The notes under the pieces were generated by a model. The model did not search any database. It was not told where the DNA came from and was given only the letters and a program-made list of their open reading frames with translations. This document shows, piece after piece, positions 53,792 to 63,915 of a stretch of 64,000 bases of DNA. Positions within the stretch are counted from its first letter, which is position 1; each line of letters begins with the position of its first letter. A program made the position numbers and the translations under genes. The DNA is taken from assembly GCA_025766275.1 (NCBI GenBank), contig JAFKAC010000017.1, positions 434,001 through 498,000 of the forward strand, written 5' to 3'. Source of the stretch: Lactarius indigo. Taxonomy: Eukaryota > Basidiomycota > Agaricomycetes > Russulales > Russulaceae.

Positions 53792-55414
53792 TCAAGGGGG
53801 GGGGGCGTGTGCGTGGGTGAAGAAAGATGTCACGGGATGGGGTTGACGGAGGGTCGGGTGTGAGTCAGTGGGGGCGTGGAGTGTGTTAAGTGCGGTAGTA
53901 TAATCGTGTGTCCTATCCGAGGGGACATCTTCGGGTTGTCGATACCTGAGGATGTCGAGCGTGTGGTGTACAGGTTCAGTGGTGGGCAGTATTTGCAGGC
54001 AGTCGTATAGTCTGACGACCTTATTGTTGTCCATTCGGATGGTTCCGTAGATACTAGTTGTGATTTTGTCGAGAAGTATGATGATCAGACCATCGCACAT
54101 GTAGATGAACAACTGTATGGGATACGTCCGAAGTAGGATACAGGAGTCGTGGTTTGTTGTTTGTGCGAAGAGTATCTGGCGTTGTTCCATATCCTGACTC
54201 CAGGTGACATAGTACACTCGACATACGTCGAGCGCGATGAGGGGTGTGTCATCCGACAATTGGTTCAAGACGTCTGAGATCAATGGGATCGTACCCGCGT
54301 TTCGTACAGTTAACTGGCTTAGCCATTCGTACAACGGTGGTTGCTTTCCTTCTTCCTTTGCCGAGCAGATAGGAGGCGACATAGATAACATCTTAGGTTC
54401 ACAGAGACATCTTTCGGCGAGTCGTTCCATTAGGAAGTTGCCTGAGCATTCAAGTCTTTTTGTGATTAGTGAGTGTCCCTTGTATTGTGAGGTTGTTGGT
54501 TCATCGGGTATCGATGCGATCACGTGATCGTTTGTGCGTGGCATTGGGGATTTTCGTGCGGCTTTCCCCGAGGACCTCGGTTTCCGATTCGTACGTTGTT
54601 TCGGCGACGATTCTCTTCCCTTCTTATGGAGTTGTTCTTTCACCGACTGCGCGATGGTGTCGACCTTGGTGCCTTGCTGCAGTGTGATGTGTCGTTTCAC
54701 TCCTGGTATTTCTTTGTCGGTCCGGTTGATGACTGGGTGAGTTCTTCCTTTATTCACGGCGTATGGAGGTGTTGTGTAGGTGAGTGATTCCCATTGGGTC
54801 GTTTCTCGGCACGTAAGAACCATGTCGTCTCGTTGTTCTTCTCCGTGTGTCGCGATCACTTTAGTCGACGTACCTTCGCGGATTTTGATGCGTCCGTTCG
54901 GGGTTTCATTTCTCTTTTCGCTTTGGTTGTCGGGGTTGTTCACCGTCTCCGGCGCGAGTTTAGCAACTTTGTCGTGGTGTTCTTTCCCAGGCATACGAAT
55001 TGTGAGTGCTTTTACTGCCGTACCCTCATCGCTTCCGGTGTTCTCATCCTTCCGTTCGCTTTCCAGTCTTTCTGCAAGTCGTGATACCACTTTTCGTCGC
55101 GTACTGACGTCCACACCTCGGAGTTTGGTCGCGATTTGTTTCAGTGTGAGCTCGTCGACGTTCAGTATTCGCGCGATTATTTTCCGCCTAGCAGTGGCGT
55201 CCATTCTTCGAATTTCGATCGCGATCTGTTCTGGCGACGATTGTTCGTATATTGATGTCTCTCGCGTCACGAGTTTCCTTGGCGAGAACGTGGTGACTTC
55301 TTTGGCTGTCTTTGGTTTGCCCCAGTTGTTTTGCGGGGATCGCAACACTGTTTTCGATGGGGGTTCGCTTTCGAATTTCTCGAAGCGTGGTTCGTTCCGA
55401 TTCATTCTTATCAC
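53792..55414 (-). pseudogene. Degenerate protease/RT region of E
   Basis: 540 open codons. The protease position shows ALTIRMPG, matching B's ALTIEIPI, but the DSGA block is gone. RT landmarks are IPLISDVLNQLSDDTPLIALDV and QLFIYMCDG in place of YMDD, so the active site is lost. An Arg/Lys-rich region with repeated IA-KLRG-like helices precedes it. Long open frame with dead motifs. Confidence 0.65.
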
Positions 55415-55444
55415 CTGGACAGGCGTAGTGATTTGGTTATCCAG

Positions 55445-55670
55445 TGCGTCTCCTCGTGCATTTCTATTGCACGGGCTTCGGCTTATTCTTTGATCGTCCA
55501 GTGCGTCTCCTCGTACGTCCTGTCGGTACGGGCTTCACCTTACCTGGTTGGTACGTGCGTCATCCGGTGCGTCTCCGCGTGTAACGGTCTTACACGGGCT
55601 TCGACTTAGCTGGTTTGCGTACGCCATTCGGTGCGTCTCCTCGTGTAGTGGTTCTACACGGGCTTCGACT
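55445..55670 (-). ncRNA. Four tandem hairpin units between the E frames (putative RNA structure)
   Basis: Conserved flanks GCGTCTCCTC and GGCTTCG surround 19 nt palindromic cores at 55455-55473, 55512-55530, 55578-55596 and 55642-55660. Stems are 6, 5, 7 and 7 bp. Stem bases differ between copies in a pair-preserving way (G-C versus A-T at column 4, C-G versus T-A at column 5). Two copies lie beyond the upstream frame's stop, so protein coding does not explain them. Confidence 0.5.
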
Positions 55671-56953
55671 TGGTTGTTTTCCATGTATCCGTCATATGCG
55701 TTCGGTAGATACTCCCTTATCGTATCTTCTGTGTTGCTGACGTCTATTCGCCAGGCATGTAACCTCACTTCGTTTGTCGATGTCTCTGGACTGGTTACCT
55801 CTGGTAGCTCGTCGTCGTAGATGTTTCTAGCCTTTGTTCCGCTAGGCGCTATCAGGATCTCTGATCGAGGGTCGTGCCGTACTTCTGTCCCAGAAGTAAT
55901 CGATGGTGATTCGAAGTTCGCGGATCGGGCGTGATCCCATGTCGTTGATTTCCCTTCTCTTTCGTTGACTAAGCGTGTCGCGTCGTGTACGTCAATACGC
56001 GATTTCATTCCGGTTCTGTCGTGCTGATATCGATCGATCGAATTCGTGTCGTTGTCGCTCGACTCTTCTAGTCCGTGTAGGTCTCTCCTCGGTGGTTCGT
56101 GGGTATGTGGTTCTGTCTCGGTCCGGTCGTGCCCTAGCTGACAGCAGTCAGTATGGTCCCTGGGTAATGTTCTCGTCGGTCTGTTTTCCTTGGGCAGTCG
56201 AGCCTCGTTCGGGAGTCGAATGACCTCTTCTTCGCTGTGGTCTGTTTTGCTGTTAGTTCCTGGGATTCCGTATCGTGCTTCCGTCCGAGAAGCGCTTGGT
56301 CGTGGATCGGGGTCCGCATATGAGGGATGATTTTTCATCATCGATGAGGCGTTTATCGATTCCTGCATGTCCATACGTTGTTCTTCATCGTTGCTGTCGT
56401 GTTTCTCTATGCGCTGACATCTGTCTATTCGGTTGTCGTGATTCCTCAGGGGTGTTTCTTCTGTCAGTTCTTTCTCGTGGTACAGGGTGTTGTGCTCTGT
56501 CGTTCGCGTTCCTTCGCAGTTATCGCGCAATTCTGTATCCGTGTGCTCAAGTTGTCTGGTGTGGGGTTCGTTTGTTTCGACTCTTGTGTCGTTGAGTCGT
56601 TTCGTACTCGTCTCATGGGTCGTCTGTGCCTTGCTGATCTGTTCCGTAGATCGTTTGTTTGCACCGTACTTTGTGCGGTTCAGGGGTGTCGGGTTGCCTC
56701 CCTCGTCGATGAAGGATAGCGGTTCCGTTTTACCTGTTGTACACTCTGCGTCGTGTCCGTTTACTGGTCCAATATACGCGAGTTGCCCCAAGTTAGCCAT
56801 CGTGTGGTCTGGTCCTAAGTGCTGCATGTCCGTGCGGGGAGCGTCATGCGTGCAAGTCGTGGTTTCGTGGTGACGCGTTTCGCCTCGTCCATCGGTAGCA
56901 GTTTCAGTTCTATGCATCGTGATTCGGTTTCGTGGGGATGCGTTACGCCTCAT
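55535..56953 (-). CDS. Hydrophilic 472-codon frame of E in the gag position
   Basis: Open frame upstream of the degenerate pol. Extremely rich in Glu, Arg, Thr, His and Asp; no capsid or knuckle motif is seen. The start codon is uncertain. It could be a highly diverged Gag, a replaced structural protein, or a chance frame; the last seems less likely given its length, but amino-acid composition alone cannot decide. Confidence 0.4.
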   Translation of the reverse strand: MRRNASPRNRITMHRTETATDGRGETRHHETTTCTHDAPRTDMQHLGPDHTMANLGQLAYIGPVNGHDAECTTGKTEPLSFIDEGGNPTPLNRTKYGANKRSTEQISKAQTTHETSTKRLNDTRVETNEPHTRQLEHTDTELRDNCEGTRTTEHNTLYHEKELTEETPLRNHDNRIDRCQRIEKHDSNDEEQRMDMQESINASSMMKNHPSYADPDPRPSASRTEARYGIPGTNSKTDHSEEEVIRLPNEARLPKENRPTRTLPRDHTDCCQLGHDRTETEPHTHEPPRRDLHGLEESSDNDTNSIDRYQHDRTGMKSRIDVHDATRLVNEREGKSTTWDHARSANFESPSITSGTEVRHDPRSEILIAPSGTKARNIYDDELPEVTSPETSTNEVRLHAWRIDVSNTEDTIREYLPNAYDGYMENNQVEARVEPLHEETHRMAYANQLSRSPCKTVTRGDAPDDARTNQVR

Positions 56954-57274
56954 CCGGTGGCAACAGGGTTCCAGGTTTCGTTGGTGACTCGCAGTATCGA
57001 TCGTACTGAGTGTCGGTGTACTACGCGTCCGCTCGGGACTGTTACGTGCATGGTTCTGGTTACAGAGGAGGGCGATTGCCTCGTTCTGTAATTCGCGGTT
57101 TTCTGGGAACGCTTTTCACCTCGTTCTGCGGCAATCGGGGTTCTCGCGTGTAGGGAGAAGCTATCGTCCTTCCTACAGCAACTTTCAGAGTCTCGACTTA
57201 CTGGAGAGATCGAGCGTCTCAATCAGTAGTTCGTTCGGAACGACTTGCACCTCGTTCGTGGCAGAGTAAGAGTG

Positions 57275-57285
57275 GTCTACTCTTA
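57275..57285 (-). promoter_or_regulatory. Primer-binding site of E, self-priming type
   Basis: TAAGAGTAGAC in element orientation, identical to that of B, complementary to LTR 57476-57486, which starts 34 nt after the TATA box at 57520. Confidence 0.8.
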
Positions 57286-57713
57286 TGTCACGGTACCAAC
57301 GGACCGTCCGTGACGCGTTCGAGTTCGGGCCCAAGACAAGGGCAGGTAGTGTCGGAACTTAGTCAACGACTAAGTTGAAGTTGGGGTAATCGTGGCTCAA
57401 GCCAAAGGCAATCGCACGAGAGTGGGGAGTTTGGGTAAGGGAAGACGGGACAACTGTAGATTGGTTTCAAAGGACTAAGAGTAGACAAAGTTTGTGCTAC
57501 TCAATGAACTACATCTTATACTCATACATACTGGGGTTTTCGGGGACCGTTATCTGTAAGTCACATCACTATCGATTACTTCATAGATGATTCAGAATCT
57601 TAGCACCATAAGGCGTGCTCTGAGCAATACACAACTTCTGTAAAACTTCGAGGGTCAGAACTTGAACGCGGACGTTGCGTGACGTGATGTCACGATGTCA
57701 CGTGATCGTGACA
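57286..57713 (-). repeat. 5' LTR of E (428 bp)
   Basis: Starts TGTCACGG. Shares blocks with the LTR of B, such as CTGGGGTTTTCGGGGACCGT and CACCATAAGGCGTGCT. Confidence 0.95.
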
Positions 57714-57718
57714 AAGGA
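57714..57718. other. Right target duplication of E (AAGGA)
   Basis: Pairs with 31367-31371. Confidence 0.92.
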
Positions 57719-58924
57719 CGACAGGAAACCATTCCCTCTCTATCCGCTCTGCCACCACCTCTACCGTCTCTCATCTTATGCCCACTTCTCCTCTCCGACA
57801 TGTCACCCAGGTGCAGCTCCTCGACTCCCTTGCAGAAGATGCCTGAACTCTCCTCGCCGATGATGACGAAACTGAGGTTCCCAACACCCAAATCACCCCG
57901 TACACACCTATCGGCTGGCCAGAGGGCCATATCACCACACAAGAATGGGCGAATGTCCTCGCCCAATTCCCCGACCCAACTCAACAACCCGACAACGAAT
58001 CCACTGTTGTCCATGTCTTCCGAAATGACAATGGTGAGCGCGAACCCATTGCCATCATCCCCCCAAGCAACGACCTCATCAGCGTTCGTGGAATTTTCCC
58101 ACGCAATGACGAGTGTTCAAGCTCTCCTGGAGTACGAGTTGGAGGGATGGAGGAGAGTAGCAGCCGAGTGGCAGAAGGAGCAGCTGGACTTGGCAGCGGC
58201 CCGACTGAGAGAGATGTGCGAGCGACAGCAGTGATGGCGGCAGCTGAGGCTGGCCATGACGATGAGGATTACTACCCGGCGAGACATCCCTTCCTATGAA
58301 CGAAGCACGACACTGATCATCCCCTCGTCACACCATGGCTCGTCAACACCGACAGCTCCCCCATCTATCGAGGACATGTGCGCATGCCTGGTGCCGCCGA
58401 TCACTGTCCATTCACCGCCACCGACGACCCCGCACATGTCATTGCGCCTGAGGGGTTCCGGGCGAACCGACAACCCCATCACATTCGATACCCCATCACC
58501 GGGCCCGACGGAGTAGAGAGAGATGCCTCCCATGTCCAGATAATTGGAGGGGCCGACCCCATTATACTAGGGGTTATACCGGGGTCTCCCCATGTCTATG
58601 GTAAGCCCCTCTACACCGAGCCACACATTTCCGCCGCCCTTCGCCCCATGTACCCGCACGAGGATCTCGTCATCTTCGCCGCGGACAAAATCACTGACCA
58701 CGCCCTCAACCGCATCAACGACAAGACCCTCATGGTGGAGGTCACGCGCTACCACGCGACCAGCTTCGAGCTGGATTGACTTAGGGCAAGAGTAGCACAG
58801 CTCCACGCTATGATCGAATGCGCACAAGACGACTGGCGCGACTCCATTTACTGACTAGAGCGTGCCACCGCGCTGGAGCACATTGCCGACGAACAGAGTG
58901 ATTGGCAGCTGAGGGACTTTCGGT
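57719..58924 (+). pseudogene. Post-chromodomain extension of D Pol
   Basis: Continues the D pol frame after E is removed, with TGA at 57844-57846. After a frame change it resumes at about 58378-58779 with the block DPIILGVIPGSPHVYGKPLY, which aligns loosely with the same region of A1 and B Pol. TGAs at 58777 and 58852 precede a probable natural end at 58922-58924. No zinc knuckle was seen. Confidence 0.65.
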
Positions 58925-58940
58925 GAGTTGGGGTCTCACG

Positions 58941-58955
58941 CTGAAAAGGGGGTGA
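58941..58955 (+). promoter_or_regulatory. Polypurine tract of D
   Basis: TGAAAAGGGGGTGA beside the right LTR. Confidence 0.75.
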
Positions 58956-59386
58956 TGTCACATTTCGTACTTTGAGGCCGAGTAGCATGACATGTGGACC
59001 CTTACTGTACCAGTTGCAACTACAGCGGTAAGGTAGATTAGTTGCGGACTTACCTACGGTGATACGGTAGTGTGATAGGCAATTGTGTACAATAGCTGAC
59101 TGAGCAGTCCCTGAATGACTTGATACTAGTACAGGTACTAGTAGTTGTGGTGTTGCAATGTTTCTGTGATACGTTGGACACTTACTTACTGTGACCCATA
59201 GCAGCGCTTGAAAGCCTGCTCTATTTGTATTTAAACTGTCTTGCGAAGACCAAGATACGCCATCTTGGTCTTCTTGAATTGTCACTTGTCTCCTCCTTCT
59301 GTTCACCCCTCTCTCTCTCTCTCTCCTTCTCGTTCTTTCTATTCTCTACTTCGAGTCTAAGAACCACTACAGAAGACCTGCTGGTG
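58956..59386 (+). repeat. 3' LTR of D, truncated by element F
   Basis: Corresponds to 24772-25202 with about 16 differences, all at CpG sites. It ends CTGGTG where F begins; the intact LTR continues with TGCCTTCACAC. Confidence 0.92.
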
Positions 59387-60158
59387 TGTAGCGGTATGAC
59401 TTATCGCGACAACTAGACCAAGAGAGAGTAAGTGAACTGAACAGGGAACACACTCAAGCCTAGCGTGGAGACAAGTCACGCGCTGAACGTACAGGCACAG
59501 CGGAGGGTAGACACACGTGAGGACTTTATGCAAGTCCAAAGGTCAGGTGATCACGCTGTGGCACGCTGAGTGGAGAACCAAGAGGACAAGTTAACATTGG
59601 AGAGGTAAGGGAAGTACAAGAGAATACGCACCTGAGTGGAGAACCAAGAGGACAAGTTGGTTCCACTCAGGATGCTACATGAAGGTTTATATACTGTGCT
59701 GCGGCTGAGTTCGAATTACTATAGAACCTTATTACTAAAGGTATGTGTAATAGTAATGAGTCAGACGCTGACGCGTCGTATCTAATAATAGCGTTATCTA
59801 TTGTGCTGACTGATGCACAGTCATTAACGCTGACAGAACAATGACGTGTCCTTATCTATGAGTCACAACCCTAAGACAACGTAGTCTAGAACTGTCTAGA
59901 ATGTTCCCTGCTTATCGTCCAATGAGAAACTACTTTACTAATGAGGAAAGTGACCTAAAGGGGTAACATCCGATAAGGAAGTTACTATCCCAGGGTCACG
60001 TGCTTGTGGGTGCACATGTTGGCATCACGTGACTAACCATCTTATCATATCTAATGATAAGGACTTGGATATTTGACGCAACGTTGGAACCTCATATCTT
60101 CACCAAATAAATCCGTAAAAATACAGAAAATAAGGCGAAAAATAGAGCGTCCGTGACA
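59387..60158 (-). repeat. 3' LTR of F (772 bp)
   Basis: TGTAGCGG to GTGACA. It contains two copies of GAGTGGAGAACCAAGAGGAC (near 59570 and 59636). The minus-strand TATA box starts at 59693. Confidence 0.88.
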
Positions 60159-60176
60159 TCACCCCCCTCCTTAAGG
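60159..60176 (-). promoter_or_regulatory. Polypurine tract of F
   Basis: The complement reads TTAAGGAGGGGGGTGA beside the LTR. Confidence 0.75.
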
Positions 60177-61787
60177 GTCGACGTCCGCGTTGGCCAATGT
60201 ATCCACATGATGAGCTTGCCAAGGCAAGGACGCGTATATAAGAGCCGCTATTTTTCTAGGCGCGCCTGGGTTCGAGGAATGGAATTCCTTAACCACATCG
60301 GGGGCGTGTGCTAGATTCTTAGCTGGTTCCCATGTGTCCTCACCCTCACCATATCCTTTCCAACGGATGAGGTACTTAAGAGTACGACCGAAGAGTTTAG
60401 AGTCTCTTATATGGTCGACTTCATACTCTTCTTCTCCCTCAACCGTTACTGGATCGGGTGGTGGAGGCGTGAGCCCATTGACTTCGTTTCCTTTGTAAGG
60501 AGAGAGGCGGTCTACATGAAATACATCATGGATCCGTAATGCAGGGGGTAGTGCAAGCTTGTAGTCGATGTCACTTATAACTTTAGTGACTTCAAATGGG
60601 CCTAGTTGCTTAGGTCCTAATTTGGACGACTGCTGGTGTATCTTTATCTGCTTAGCTTGCAACCAGACTTTATCCCCGACGTTAAAGGAGTATGGCTTGG
60701 TCCTTTGTTCAACATCTGTCTGCATTCGCCTTTTACTTAGGCGTAGAGCCGCCTCTGCGTCCTTGCGAGCGGAAACTAAGTGCTGAAGGCGCTTGTCGAG
60801 CAGTGGAATACCTGTAGGTCTACCAGCGGGAATAGTGAAGTCAGGCGTAAAGCCGTATAGTAGCTCAAAGGGTGTATGACCCATGGCTGAGTTGAGCCTA
60901 CTATTGACTACGAATTCCGCGGTAGGAAGCAGATCTGCCCAATCATCCTGTCTCCAGCTAATAAACATGCGCAAATATATTTCAACTTCTTGATTTTTGC
61001 GCTCGACCTGTCCATTAGCTTGAGGATGATAGGCTGTAGTTAGACCTGCGTCTATTCCAAGTTGCTTATAAAGGGCACGCATGCTTCTCGCTGCAAATTG
61101 GGGTCCTCTATCGCTTATGACTTTGCGAGGGATCCCGTGCAGAGGGAAGACTTGTTCAAAGTAGATGGATGCCACCCCATCAGCCGTAATCTGAGAAGTC
61201 ACGGGGAACAGATGAATCTGTTTGGTGTAATGATCTACGATATTTAAGATCATATCTTTTCCGCATGACATAGGCAGTGGACCGATTAGATCGATTCCTA
61301 CTATCTGCCAAGGTCCCTCAGGAACTTCTTGCGGCTGAATGACTGCTTTGGGGTGTAGATCTTTGCGATATCGTTGGCATCGATCACATCCTTCTACGTA
61401 AGAGGCAATAAAGCCTGCCATGCGTGGCCACCAGTAGTAGCAACTAACTAGCTCTATAGTTCCATTCTTTCCAGGGTGTCCCGTAGTGACCGAGTCATGG
61501 CAAGACTTTACCACATCCCTGCGAAGGGTGCGATCGTTTGGAACATATAGTTTACCCCGGTGATAAACGAAACCATCATCTTCTTCCCACATTAAGATGC
61601 CATTGGTGAGAGCCTTAGGAGCGGTCTTAGATATACTTTTAAGACCCTCTATGACTTTGGCTTCTCTAATGGATGCGAGCTTAATGCGACTCCCTAGGGA
61701 GTCTGTTTCAGGGATGAAGTGCGCTTTTGCGGCAGCGAGGAAGTGCTCAGGCTTCAAAACCTGAACCTGGCGGTTGTCTTCAGAGTC
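60171..61787 (-). pseudogene. pol: Integrase and chromodomain of F Pol
   Basis: 528 codons. Zinc domain with CHDSVTTGHPG and CDRCQ; core IVGIDLIGPL, SDRGPQF and the QVERKNQE glutamate; then a GDKVWL domain and a chromodomain with YLIRWKGY. No post-chromodomain knuckle region. Separated from RT only by an in-frame TGA at 61788-61790. Confidence 0.9.
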
Positions 61788-62966
61788 TCAGACTTGGTCT
61801 CGTGAGAAACGACTTAATGCATCGGCTTGCATGGATTCTCCTTTTTTGTAAGTGATTTTGAAGGCAAACCGACTTAAGAACAGAGCCCATCTGGCCTGAC
61901 GTCTGTTCAAGTCCTTCATGGTTGCCCACCATTCCATATTCTTATGGTCGGTGATCACCTCAAAGGAGATGCCTTCGAGGAAGTGTCTCCAGTCCTCTAA
62001 GGCGCGGATTAAGCCGAGCATTTCTCTGTCGTAAATCTCATAGTTGCGTTCTTCTTTGCTCATGGACTGTGAGCGATACGCAATGGGATGCCAGAGACCG
62101 TCCGGGTATTTCTGAGTTAGAATACCGCCAGTAGCAAATCCTGAAGCATCTACTTCGACTCTAGTTGGAAGGTTCGGATCGTATACTTTTAGAATAGGTT
62201 CTTGTACGAAACGTTCCTTCAGTAGGTCAAAGGCTTTCTGCTGTTCAGACTGCCATGTCCAAGGAGTGTCTTTCTTAGTTAGGTCATGAAGGGGTCGGGC
62301 GATAGCCGCGAAATCCTTGATGAACCTTCTATAGAAATTGGCGAACCCGATGAAAGCTCTTACTTCTTTGAGCGTAGTCGGGGTTGGCCACTCCTTTACT
62401 GCAGAGACCTTGCCAGGGTCCATCTGCACTTCTCCGGGACGGATAATCATCCCAAGATACTCCATTTCTTGCTTCTCAAAATCGCACTTCTCAGGCTTGA
62501 GATAGAGGTCGTATTGCTCTAACCGTGTCAACACCTCGCGTACTATTTTGCGATGGTGTTTAAGATTATTGCTATAGATGAGAATATCATCCATATAGAC
62601 GGCGACCTCTCCTTGTGCGATAAGATCAGCAAAGACGGCGTTCATTAAGGCTTGGAAGGTGGCGGGGCTATTAGTCATGCCAAAATACATGACTTTAGGC
62701 TCGTATAGACCCCTATTGGTGACAATGGCACCTTTCCATTCATCGCCTTCTTTGATGCGGATGTTATGATATCCCCATCGAACGTCGAACTTGGTGAAGT
62801 ACTGTGCTCCCTTAAGCCTATTAATGATATCGGCAGCAAGTGGAAGTGGATATCGGTTCTTAATGGTGATTTTGTTAAGACGCCGATAGTCCTGGACTAG
62901 GCGGAGTTTGCCGTCCTTTTTCTTTATGAAGAACACAGGGGATGCCATTGGTGACTTAGATGGCAC
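61788..62966 (-). pseudogene. pol: Reverse transcriptase and RNase H of F Pol
   Basis: RT with DVRWGYHNIR and VYMDDILIYS; RNase H with EVDASGFATG and ADALSRF. Catalytic residues are present. It is joined to the protease part by a one-base frameshift near 62966-62985. Confidence 0.9.
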
Positions 62967-63840
62967 TAAATATCCTTTCCCTATAGTTCGTCTAAGAATT
63001 TGTCTAGTTCCACTTGCTCACTGGGTGACATGGGGTACATTTTGACCTTCCAGTGTTTAACTGCATCTGGTTCAAGGTCTATAGCGTGGTCCCATGGCTG
63101 ATGCTCAGGGAGTCTCTGGGATTCTTCCTCAGAGAAGACTTTTGCGAAGTCTCGATAGTGCTCTGGGACCATCTCTTCGAAGGTTTTCTTAGGTTTGGAG
63201 GTTATCGCTTTCTCGGCAATCTGCTGAGAGTACGTGAAACCGGCCAAACAGAAAACTTCGTCAGAGACTGTGTCCAACACTTTCTCCGCAAGGAGACGGC
63301 GGCGTTCCATACGGTTCGCCATAATGCGCGTCACCTCTATCTCTATTTCCGGTGCAGCTATTTCAGCGCTGGAGTTGAGACGCATTGTGCCTTCCTGCCA
63401 ATTTATGTGTGGGTTCCGATGTCTAAGCCAGGGCAGTCCCAGTATGACTCGTTCTGGACCTAGTGAAGTGACCATGAAGTCGAACTTTTCTGCACTAGGA
63501 CCGACTTTAAGAACGAGTGTTACTTTGTGGGTAATACTGCCGGCTTCGTTGAGCGTCCCATCTATATTGTATAGAGTGATGGGGTGCTCCAGCGGAACTT
63601 GCAACATCTTGTGGCGGTCAGCGTACTTCTTGTCCAGGAACAACGAAGTTGCCCCAGAGTCTACCATGGCTGCTACTTTTACAGTACAATGACGTCCTTG
63701 TAATTCAACAGAAATATGAAAATGAGATCTGCTATCTTTTGTTTCGGGAATAATACATGAGGAAAGCGCTGCATCAGAAGTCATCACTTGCGGCGCTGCT
63801 ACAAATTGTGGAGCAATTGGAACACTAATACTATTGTTCA
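62967..63840 (-). pseudogene. pol: Protease and N-terminal RT of F Pol
   Basis: Protease DSGATSLF near 63640-63660 and its closing ILGLPWLRHRNP block, then the start of RT (MYPMSPSEQVELDKF). Upstream the frame runs into the LTR copy at 63916 without Gag or a knuckle. Confidence 0.85.
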
Positions 63841-63915
63841 TCTCCGAGGCAGATGTAGATGTAGAATCAGAACAGGAAGCCGAGACATCACTACTATCAA
63901 CTTTACAGGCAGAAA

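Larger units (their letters stand above)
31372..57713 (-). mobile_element. Ty3/Gypsy element E, probably non-autonomous, split by KDZ element K
   Basis: Minus strand. 428 bp LTRs at both ends, AAGGA duplications, PPT, and PBS. Without K it is about 7.1 kb, like A1 and B. LTR motifs, PBS and PPT resemble B. Its protease, RT and integrase regions have lost catalytic residues but keep long frames. It carries an extra BTB/zinc-knuckle gene next to the 3' LTR. Confidence 0.92.
24772..59386 (+). mobile_element. Ty3/Gypsy chromodomain element D, split by E and by a solo LTR
   Basis: Plus-strand element: LTR 24772-25317, gag, pol to 31370, then a post-chromodomain region 57719-58921, PPT and right LTR from 58956. 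Element E (with AAGGA duplications) separates the halves. The right LTR is itself cut at 59386 by element F, so the missing end of about 115 bp should lie beyond F. The gag and pol frames carry many TGA codons and frameshifts, so D is defective. Its LTRs differ only at CpG sites. Confidence 0.92.

Noticed and set aside
54780..55493. Plus-strand 237-codon Ser/Leu/Phe-rich frame
   Set aside because: Antisense shadow of the degenerate E pol frame, which has recognisable RT blocks.
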